Assembly (NCBI GenBank): GCA_031538565.1
Contig: JAVKLS010000028.1
Coordinates: forward strand, 62,001-126,000
Direction of reading: 5' to 3'
DNA: 64,000 bases
DNA from: JASGCK01 sp031538565
Lineage (GTDB): Bacteria; Pseudomonadota; Gammaproteobacteria; Burkholderiales; Burkholderiaceae_C
Part shown: positions 1-6,424 of the stretch, piece after piece
Position numbering within the stretch: position 1 is the first letter of the stretch
How the letters are laid out: the number at the start of each line of letters is the position of its first letter
The notes under the pieces: model-generated
Databases searched by the model: none
Told to the model about the DNA's origin: nothing
The model's input: the letters and a program-made list of their open reading frames with translations, nothing else
Made by a program: the position numbers and the translations under genes

Positions 1-70
1 CGACAAAGTGACCCTTAACGTAGTAACCTTTTTTCATTTTTTTAAGCATAGGGTGATGATAATTGAGGCT

Positions 71-1498
71 ATGAAAAAATCACCAAACACAACCCATCAA
101 CCCCGCCAAGGTTTTAGTTATTCGCAAGCATTTTTTCAAGAGCTCACGCACAGCGCCCTCGCACACGCCAAAAAATTAGGCGCAACTGATGCGGCGGCAG
201 AGGCCTCGGAGGGCTCGGGGCTTTCGGTCTCGGCGCGTCTGGGGGCATTAGAAAACATGGAGCGCAACCGTGATAAGTCACTCGGCGTGACGGTCTATGT
301 GGGGCAGTCGCGTGGCAACGCAAACACGTCTGATTTTTCAAGCGTCGCCATCCGTCAAACGGTGCAAGCCGCGTTTGATATTGCTCGCTTTACAGCAGCC
401 GACGACATGGCTGGTTTACCGCGCAGGGACGAATACGCACGCTTTGCCAACGGCAAAACTCCCGACTTTGATTTATTTCATCCATGGAGTTTGACCAGCG
501 CCGATGCGCTCGATTTGGCGCTGCGCTGCGAAGCGACTGCCTTTGCCGTGGATAAGCGCATCACCAACTCCGAAGGTGCGGGCGTTTCGGCGCAGCAAAG
601 CCATTTTTGGGCGGCACATTGGCGCGAAGGAGCAGGCGGTGGCGGCATCGCGTTTGAAGGCGGTTACGCCAGTTCGCGCCACAGCTTGTCGGCAGGACTC
701 ATTGCTGCCAACTCCAAGCGCACAGGCGCGGATATGCAGCAAGGCTCATGGCACACGTCTATGCGCGACGCACGCGATATGGCCAGCCCCGAAGCCGTAG
801 GCAAATACGCCGCAGAGCGTGCTCTGGCAAGACTTGGGGCAAAAAAACTATCCACCCGCAGCTGTCCCGTGCTGTTTGAGTCCACCGTGGCAGTTGGGCT
901 ACTAGGCGCTTTTGTGCAAGCCACCAGCGGCGGCGCGCTTTATCGCAAAACCACGTTTTTAGAGGATAGCTTGGGCAAACAAGTGTTTCCTAAACACATC
1001 TCGGTGCTGGATGATCCGTTTGAAATTAAAGGAAAAGGGAGTTCGCCATTTGACGAGGAGGGCGTTGCCACGCAGCGGCGCGAAGTGGTGCAAAGCGGAT
1101 GCGTGGCGGGTTATTTTTTAAGCTGCTACTCCGCACGCAAACTGGGTTTGATTAGCACGGGCAATGCAGGCGGATCGCATAACCTCAGCCTTAGGTCTTC
1201 GCGCACCAAAGCATCGGATGACTTGGATGCCATGCTGCAAAAATTAGGCACAGGACTTTTTGTAACCGAGCTGATGGGACAAGGTGTGAATTACGTCACG
1301 GGAGACTACTCACGCGGCGCAAGCGGTTACTGGGTGGAGGGCGGACGCATCGCTTACCCTGTACATGAAATCACCATTGCCGGCAACTTAAAAAATATGC
1401 TGGCAGGCATTGAGGCCGTAGGCGCTGATGCCTACAACTATGGCGCAAAAACGATTGGCTCGGTGCTCGTGGACCGCATGAAGGTGGCGGGGAGTTAA
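71..1498 (+). CDS. pmbA: TldE/PmbA subunit of the TldD-TldE metalloprotease
   Basis: Non-catalytic-type subunit of the cytoplasmic TldD-TldE protease, which in E. coli matures microcin B17 and degrades the CcdA antitoxin. The roughly 475-residue length and the conserved C-terminal blocks (YPVHEITIAGNLKNML, then NYGAKTIGSVLVDRMKVAG) fit the family. I see no HExxxH zinc motif, which TldD carries, so I assign the E subunit. The frame is open back to base 8, but that extension is Phe/His-rich and unlike the family; ATG at 71 (or 56) is the likelier start. No tldD lies in the window. The stop overlaps the end of the convergent exporter gene by 4 bases. Confidence 0.9.
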   Translation: MKKSPNTTHQPRQGFSYSQAFFQELTHSALAHAKKLGATDAAAEASEGSGLSVSARLGALENMERNRDKSLGVTVYVGQSRGNANTSDFSSVAIRQTVQAAFDIARFTAADDMAGLPRRDEYARFANGKTPDFDLFHPWSLTSADALDLALRCEATAFAVDKRITNSEGAGVSAQQSHFWAAHWREGAGGGGIAFEGGYASSRHSLSAGLIAANSKRTGADMQQGSWHTSMRDARDMASPEAVGKYAAERALARLGAKKLSTRSCPVLFESTVAVGLLGAFVQATSGGALYRKTTFLEDSLGKQVFPKHISVLDDPFEIKGKGSSPFDEEGVATQRREVVQSGCVAGYFLSCYSARKLGLISTGNAGGSHNLSLRSSRTKASDDLDAMLQKLGTGLFVTELMGQGVNYVTGDYSRGASGYWVEGGRIAYPVHEITIAGNLKNMLAGIEAVGADAYNYGAKTIGSVLVDRMKVAGS

Positions 1499-2670
1499 GC
1501 CTGACGCAAATCTGATTCAGCTGCGCCTGTGCGCCGTGACCAGATGCTTAAACTGATCGCGCACAGCATGATGACAAAGCCGTACCAGTGCAGGTGACTC
1601 AAGTGATCGGCGGCAATTAACCAGCCGCCAAATCCAGCGCCCAAGGCTTGACCGCTGTACATGGCTGAAGTATTAAGCGCGATGCTGGCGCCTGCCACTA
1701 GGGGGGCTGCTGCGCCTAGCCGCGCTTGCTGGGCTGAGTTGCTGGCAAAACAGCCCAGTCCCCACGGTGTGCAAATCAAAATAACGCTGATAAAACTCGT
1801 CCCCAAAGGCCACAGCAGCAAACTGATGGCCATCATGCTCATGGCGATGATGGGCGCACGGTCTGCGCCAATGCGATCGATGTAGCGTGACAACACAGTG
1901 CTACCGAGCAATCCGCAAAAACCAAACCAAAAAAAGAACAAGCTGATGGTGCGGGTGTCCGCATTTAAAACTTGTTTGTAGTAAGCCGTAAAGTACCCAA
2001 ATAAAATAAATTGACCAAACGCAGAGAGCAAAGTCACGCCCACGGTCATCATTAGCACACGGTGCTGGAGTACGCTGATCCATGCGGTTTTGGACAGCGC
2101 GGCAATTTGGATGCCGCTTGGCAGCACACGCCAAAGCCAAAGCGACGAACCCATTGCCACCAGGGCAACCGCGCCAAAAGCCCAGCGCCAGCCCGCGTCA
2201 CCGCCAATGGTGGACAGCAGTGGCACGCCAAGGACCGAAGAAATGGACCAGCCCAAAAAAATAAACGTAATCGCCTTTGTTCGCTCTTCGGGCTTGGCAA
2301 GCAGCCCGACGCACGCAGCCGCTTGCGGCGTAAAAATGGCGGGTGTGATAACGCAGAGCACGCGCAAAATGAGCAGACTCGCAAAGCTAGGGGCAAACGC
2401 GCAAAGCGCGTGAAATAAGGCGTACCACGCCATCGTAAAAGCAAGCAGCTTGCGCCTGTCCCATTTGGCAACGAGTCCAGCAAACAGTGGTGCACCCACA
2501 CCCATTAGGATGGCGCCTGCGGTAATGAGTTGTCCCGTCAGCGGAACCGATGTCCCTAAGTTGCGACTGATATCCGTCAGCGTGGCTGGAACAACCATAA
2601 TGCCCATGCCAACGGCTAAATTGCCAAACAGCAAAGCCCACAGCATTTGTTTGCTTAAGTGTGTATTCAT
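1495..2670 (-). CDS. MFS transporter, probable drug/metabolite exporter (DHA1-like)
   Basis: A 391-residue polytopic inner-membrane protein with about 12 hydrophobic segments. The loop between TM2 and TM3 carries a motif-A-like sequence (AGLVAKWDRRKLLAF), typical of the major facilitator superfamily, and the small N-terminal loop and overall length resemble AraJ-type DHA1 exporters. Proton-driven efflux is the family role; the substrate cannot be read from sequence. The gene diverges from the DUF1993 gene across a very short, T-rich 29-base gap, and I see no clear Shine-Dalgarno ahead of its ATG at 2670. It is convergent with pmbA. Confidence 0.85.
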   Translation of the reverse strand: MNTHLSKQMLWALLFGNLAVGMGIMVVPATLTDISRNLGTSVPLTGQLITAGAILMGVGAPLFAGLVAKWDRRKLLAFTMAWYALFHALCAFAPSFASLLILRVLCVITPAIFTPQAAACVGLLAKPEERTKAITFIFLGWSISSVLGVPLLSTIGGDAGWRWAFGAVALVAMGSSLWLWRVLPSGIQIAALSKTAWISVLQHRVLMMTVGVTLLSAFGQFILFGYFTAYYKQVLNADTRTISLFFFWFGFCGLLGSTVLSRYIDRIGADRAPIIAMSMMAISLLLWPLGTSFISVILICTPWGLGCFASNSAQQARLGAAAPLVAGASIALNTSAMYSGQALGAGFGGWLIAADHLSHLHWYGFVIMLCAISLSIWSRRTGAAESDLRQA

Positions 2671-2699
2671 TTATTTATTTTTTTAGGAGCTTCACCACC

Positions 2700-3209
2700 A
2701 TGACGATTTCAATGTACTCGGCAAGTGTGCCTGTTTTTACACGGATGCTATCTAACCTTAGCCACTTTTTGGACAAGGCGCAGGAAAATGCCACCTCGCG
2801 CAAATTTGAAACCTCGGTTTTAGCCAGTGCCCGCCTAGCGCCCGATATGTTGCCACTGACAGCGCAGGTTCGCATTGCTTGCGATGCCGCCAAGCTCACG
2901 TTTGCACGCGTTGGCGGTTTGGATGCGCCTAAGTTTGAAGATACGGAAACAACGTTTGAGCAACTCAAAGAGCGCATTCAAAAAACACTCGCCTTTATTG
3001 CAACTGTGAAACCCGAAGACATGAATGGCAAGGAAGCCGTGCAAGTCACATTTAAAGCAGGCCCTGCGGAGCGCACACTGTCAGGCGAGGATTACCTCAA
3101 GCACTGGGCAACGCCCAATGTGTATTTCCACGTGACCACCGCCTACAACATCTTGCGCCACAGCGGTGTGGGCGTGGGTAAGCTGGATTTCTTGCTGGGA
3201 AAGGTTTGA
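2700..3209 (+). CDS. DUF1993 family protein
   Basis: A soluble protein of 169 residues starting MTISMYSASVPVFTRMLSNL, the conserved opening of DUF1993, followed by the family pattern of helices and ending in HSGVGVGKLDFLLGKV. The biochemical function is unknown; the fold is thought to resemble the DinB/YfiT four-helix group. I chose ATG at 2700 over the upstream in-frame codon at 2661 because AGGAG at 2685-2689 precedes it and the homologous region begins here. It ends 10 bases before the convergent 48-codon gene downstream of lexA. Confidence 0.85.
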   Translation: MTISMYSASVPVFTRMLSNLSHFLDKAQENATSRKFETSVLASARLAPDMLPLTAQVRIACDAAKLTFARVGGLDAPKFEDTETTFEQLKERIQKTLAFIATVKPEDMNGKEAVQVTFKAGPAERTLSGEDYLKHWATPNVYFHVTTAYNILRHSGVGVGKLDFLLGKV

Positions 3210-3218
3210 AAACGAAAA

Positions 3219-3365
3219 CTAAATAGCGCTTTGCAACGCTTCTAAACGAGCAAGCTCGGCAAATATGTAGTCAAAGCTGCCCGAAATAATGACCCGCGCA
3301 AGGCGCTGGTCACGAAAGTCGGTCATGCTGTCGGCGACAAAAGTAAGTTTGGTTTGTTCTTTCAT
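3219..3365 (-). CDS. small protein of 48 residues, co-directional with and just behind lexA
   Basis: I do not recognise this protein. The frame starts MKEQTKLTFVADSMTDF and ends ELARLEALQSAI; it is soluble-looking, with no membrane segment, and the last third could form an amphipathic helix. Its reality is supported by a strong Shine-Dalgarno (GAGGAG at 3374-3379, 8 bases from the ATG) and by its position only 20 bases after the lexA stop, on the same strand, filling the gap before the convergent DUF1993 gene. It would be transcribed with lexA and so be SOS-inducible. Whether it is translated is inference. Confidence 0.6.
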   Translation of the reverse strand: MKEQTKLTFVADSMTDFRDQRLARVIISGSFDYIFAELARLEALQSAI

Positions 3366-3385
3366 GATTTTTACTCCTCGCGGGT

Positions 3386-4081
3386 TTAAGCAAATACTTG
3401 GTTGCGGATCAATCCTACAGCGAGACCTTCAATTGCGAAGGTCTCGTCTGGGTGGACGATGATGGTTTGAAAATCGGGGTTTTCAGGATGCAACTCGATG
3501 TGGCTAGTCTTTTTTTCAAAACGCTTGACGGTCACCTCCTCGCCCACACGTGCCACCACAATCTGTCCGTTGTGCGCCGTGCGGCACGACTGAACAGCAA
3601 GCAAGTCGCCATCCATGATGCCAATGCCTTGCATACTCATGCCGCGCACTTTGAGCAAATAGTCGGGACGCTGCGTAAACAGGCTGGGCTCTAGGTGATA
3701 CGTCTGCTCGATATGCTCTTGCGCGAGAATTGGCGAGCCAGCGGCCACGCGACCTACTAGCGGTAGAACAAGCTGTGCAAGACTTTGAATCTGTAAGCCC
3801 ATTTGCTCGGAAAACTGATGGATGCGCGACTCGTTCACGGCTTGCAAACGATTGGACTTGAGGCGAATGCCGCGTGATGTGCCGCTCACCAATTCAATCA
3901 CACCTTTGCGGTTTAAAGCCTGCAAATGGTCTTCGGCGGCATTGATAGACTTAAAGCCAAGTTCGGCAGCGATTTCGGCGCGAGTTGGCGGTGCGCCTGT
4001 GGTGGCAATGGTGTGCTCAATCAATGTCAAAATCTCTTGCTGGCGGGCGGTCAGTTTTACGGTTGGAGTGAAGTTCAACAT
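3386..4081 (-). CDS. lexA: LexA, SOS-response repressor and autoprotease
   Basis: Transcriptional repressor of the SOS regulon, cleaving itself when RecA filaments form. The 231-residue product has an N-terminal winged helix-turn-helix (residues about 30-60, PPTRAEIAAELGF), a cleavage bond in VAAGSPI (Ala114-Gly115), catalytic Ser149 in RGMSMQG and catalytic Lys186 in EEVTVKRF, so it should be fully functional. I start at ATG 4081 rather than 4099 because an AGGAGC lies just upstream and MLNFTP aligns better with family N-termini. A LexA box lies 38 bases upstream, indicating autoregulation. A 48-codon gene follows 20 bases after the stop. Confidence 0.96.
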   Translation of the reverse strand: MLNFTPTVKLTARQQEILTLIEHTIATTGAPPTRAEIAAELGFKSINAAEDHLQALNRKGVIELVSGTSRGIRLKSNRLQAVNESRIHQFSEQMGLQIQSLAQLVLPLVGRVAAGSPILAQEHIEQTYHLEPSLFTQRPDYLLKVRGMSMQGIGIMDGDLLAVQSCRTAHNGQIVVARVGEEVTVKRFEKKTSHIELHPENPDFQTIIVHPDETFAIEGLAVGLIRNQVFA

Positions 4082-4118
4082 ATAAGCTCCTGAAAACAAA
4101 GGCTGGTTGGATGGACAG

Positions 4119-4134
4119 CTGTATTTTTACACAG
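4119..4134. promoter_or_regulatory. LexA operator (SOS box) between lexA and ansA
   Basis: CTGTATTTTTACACAG matches the gamma/betaproteobacterial SOS box CTGT-N8-ACAG exactly at all eight defined positions. It lies in the 78-base gap between lexA (minus) and ansA (plus), so it should repress lexA and may also overlap the ansA promoter. Confidence 0.88.
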
Positions 4135-4159
4135 ATTACACACAGGTCAAGCAAAAACA

Positions 4160-5074
4160 ATGAAAACGCTGCACGGTCAGGAAAACTTAGCAATCTTGCT
4201 CTTGGGTACGGGCGGCACGATTGCGGGCTTGGGCGGGGACACCTATCGTGCGGCGCAATTGCCCATTGATGCGTTGCTTGCTACGCTGGCGCCAATGCCA
4301 GGATTCAAGCGCCGCATGACGGGCGAGCAACTGGCGCAAATTGACAGCAAAGACATGAGCTTGGATGTGTGGGAGCGCCTCTACACACGGCTGCTCAAAG
4401 CACAAAACGACAACGCCATTGACGCCGTCATCATCACCCACGGCACGGACACGCTGGAGGAGACCGCTTATTTTTTACACCGCACGCTCGCCTGCACCAA
4501 GCCTGTTATTTTGACGGGCGCGATGCGCGCTGCGGATGCCACGGACAGCGACGGCGCACGTAATTTAAATCACGCGCTGCTGCAAGCTGCCCAGCTCGGC
4601 TCTGGTGTGTGGGTGGCGTTTGCAGGCAAGGTTTTTTCGGGCGGCAACGTACAAAAAATCCACCCCACGCGCTTAGACGCCTTTGAGGCGATACGCGCAG
4701 ATGAAGCAGATGAAGCAGATGAAGCAGATGAAGGGGAGGCACTCATTCCACTCAAGCTGCCCATTCATAGGTGGCCACGCGTCGAAGTCGTCATGAGCTA
4801 CGCAGGCGCAAGCAGTGCCTTAGTTGAGGCCTTAATCGCACAAAAAGTAGATGGTATTGTGGTTGCAGGCACGGGCAATGCCACGGTGCATCAGAGCCTG
4901 GAAGCATCGCTGCACGCGGCTGCCAAAGCGGGCATTGCGGTTGCGCTGAGCAGCCGATGCTTGCAAGGTGCGGCAATTAAAAATGTGCACCCTGCGTTTG
5001 AAGCGCTACCGCTACCACCCGCACTTGCGCGGGTGGAGTTAGTGCTGCGGCGTGTGGGCGCATTCGCCAGCTAG
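4160..5074 (+). CDS. ansA: L-asparaginase (asparaginase/glutaminase family)
   Basis: Hydrolyses asparagine to aspartate and ammonia. The 304-residue protein shows both family signatures: the N-terminal LGTGGTIAGLGG with nucleophile Thr20, and THGTDTLEETAYF around residues 93-105 with the second Thr. There is no signal peptide, so a cytoplasmic enzyme is expected. Residues about 180-191 are an acidic Ala-Asp-Glu repeat encoded by four perfect copies of a 9-base unit, lying in a surface loop by position. The gene diverges from lexA with a LexA box between them. After the stop come two small GC-rich hairpins without a T-run (5076-5089 and 5102-5121). Confidence 0.9.
   Translation: MKTLHGQENLAILLLGTGGTIAGLGGDTYRAAQLPIDALLATLAPMPGFKRRMTGEQLAQIDSKDMSLDVWERLYTRLLKAQNDNAIDAVIITHGTDTLEETAYFLHRTLACTKPVILTGAMRAADATDSDGARNLNHALLQAAQLGSGVWVAFAGKVFSGGNVQKIHPTRLDAFEAIRADEADEADEADEGEALIPLKLPIHRWPRVEVVMSYAGASSALVEALIAQKVDGIVVAGTGNATVHQSLEASLHAAAKAGIAVALSSRCLQGAAIKNVHPAFEALPLPPALARVELVLRRVGAFAS
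4697..4732 (+). repeat. four tandem copies of GCAGATGAA inside ansA
   Basis: Four perfect, contiguous copies of the 9-base unit GCAGATGAA encode an Ala-Asp-Glu tripeptide repeat. Gain or loss of units keeps the frame, so only loop length would vary. Confidence 0.95.
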
Positions 5075-5180
5075 AGCGCGAAGTCGCGCACCTTAACTCG
5101 CGACGCGGGAGCAAGCGCGTCAGAAGTCAAAAGTAGAATCAGGTTTTTCTTTGGTCATATTTTTATTGGAAGCATCCCAA

Positions 5181-5717
5181 ATGTCATTAAATAAAGTTAC
5201 CCCTGGCAAAAATGCCCCACAAGAATTCAACGTCGTCATCGAAATACCAATGAATGCCGACCCCGTGAAATACGAAGTGGACAAAGAATCGGGCGCTATT
5301 TTTGTCGATCGCTTCATGAGCACGTCCATGCACTACCCCACCAACTACGGCTATGTGCCCATGACCCTTAGCGGCGATGGCGACCCCGTGGACGTGCTGG
5401 TCATTACGCCTGTCCCCTTGATTCCCGGTGTGGTCATTACTTGCCGCCCCATTGGCATTTTGAACATGGAAGACGAAGCAGGCCTAGACGGCAAAGTGCT
5501 GGCAGTCCCAGTCACCAAAAAATGCTCGCTCTACACCCAGTGGCAAAAACCCGAGGACATGAATCCGCTGCGCCTGCGTACCATTTCCCACTTCTTTGAG
5601 CACTACAAAGACTTAGAAGAAGGTAAATGGGTCAAAATTTTGGGCTGGGAAGGACCAGACGCTGCACGAAAAGAAGTCGAAAGCGGCATCAAAAACTACC
5701 TAGCTGCGCAAAAATAA
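5181..5717 (+). CDS. ppa: inorganic pyrophosphatase, family I
   Basis: Hydrolyses pyrophosphate to phosphate, pulling biosynthetic reactions forward in the cytoplasm. The 178-residue length is typical of bacterial family I enzymes, and the signature GDGDPVDVLV with its metal-binding Asp residues is present near residues 64-73, with KVLAVP and the YKDLEEGKW region downstream. I start at ATG 5181 (MSLNKVTPGK) rather than the in-frame codon at 5151, since family proteins begin here. It is followed after 4 bases by the VIT-type transporter, suggesting one transcript. Confidence 0.95.
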   Translation: MSLNKVTPGKNAPQEFNVVIEIPMNADPVKYEVDKESGAIFVDRFMSTSMHYPTNYGYVPMTLSGDGDPVDVLVITPVPLIPGVVITCRPIGILNMEDEAGLDGKVLAVPVTKKCSLYTQWQKPEDMNPLRLRTISHFFEHYKDLEEGKWVKILGWEGPDAARKEVESGIKNYLAAQK

Positions 5718-5721
5718 ACAG

Positions 5722-6399
5722 ATGCGGCACGGTGAGTTCCACCGCATTCACCGCATTGGTTGGTTGCGTGCGGCTGTGCTGGGTGCAAATGACGGCATCG
5801 TCACGATGGCCAGTTTGATTTTGGGTGTCGCAGCCGCAGGCGCAAGCTGGGACACGCTTGCCATGACTGGCATTGCCAGCCTAGTCGCAGGCGCGATGTC
5901 GATGGCGGCAGGGGAGTACGTATCGGTTAGCTCGCAAGCCGATACAGAAAAGGCTGACCTTGCCAAAGAACGCGCCGAGCTGCACGACACACCCGAGCAC
6001 GAATTGGAAGAGTTGACGAGCATTTATGTGTCCCGCGGATTGAATCGTCAATTGGCAGCGCAAGTGGCTGCGCAGCTCACCGCGCACGATGCGCTGGGCG
6101 CGCACGCCAGGGATGAGCTGGGAATTTCAGATATGAACAGCGCCAACCCCATGCAAGCCGCTCTAGTCTCGGCTGGAACCTTTGCGCTGGGCTCGTTACC
6201 ACCGCTGCTCGTTGCGCTCATGCTGCCGCATTCGAATCGCATGGCGGGTGTTGCCGTGGGTTCTTTGGCATTTTTAGCGGCGCTGGGCGCAATAGCTGCC
6301 AGCTCGGGCGGCGCATCCATCACGCAATCGGTTTGCCGCGTCACGCTGTGGGGCGCACTCGCAATGGCGACCACTACGGCGGTAGGCTGTTTCTTCTGA
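5722..6399 (+). CDS. VIT1/CCC1 family metal transporter
   Basis: A 225-residue membrane protein of the vacuolar iron transporter (CCC1/VIT1, nodulin-21-like) family, whose members move Fe2+ or Mn2+. Visible features are the N-terminal GWLRAAVLGANDGIVTMASL (the first helix with the conserved Gly-Ala-Asn-Asp-Gly), AGAMSMAAGEYVSVSSQ (residues about 55-71), a charged cytoplasmic stretch around residues 73-130 that carries the metal-binding region in this family, then three more hydrophobic helices. There is no fused ferritin domain. It follows ppa by 4 bases and precedes valS by 25. Confidence 0.88.
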   Translation: MRHGEFHRIHRIGWLRAAVLGANDGIVTMASLILGVAAAGASWDTLAMTGIASLVAGAMSMAAGEYVSVSSQADTEKADLAKERAELHDTPEHELEELTSIYVSRGLNRQLAAQVAAQLTAHDALGAHARDELGISDMNSANPMQAALVSAGTFALGSLPPLLVALMLPHSNRMAGVAVGSLAFLAALGAIAASSGGASITQSVCRVTLWGALAMATTTAVGCFF

Positions 6400-6424
6400 A
6401 GACCACCACCGTAAAATCAGCCCC

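Noticed and set aside
5076..5121. two GC-rich hairpins after ansA
   Set aside because: Stems of 5-6 bases without a T-run; not convincing as an intrinsic terminator, so mentioned only in the ansA entry.
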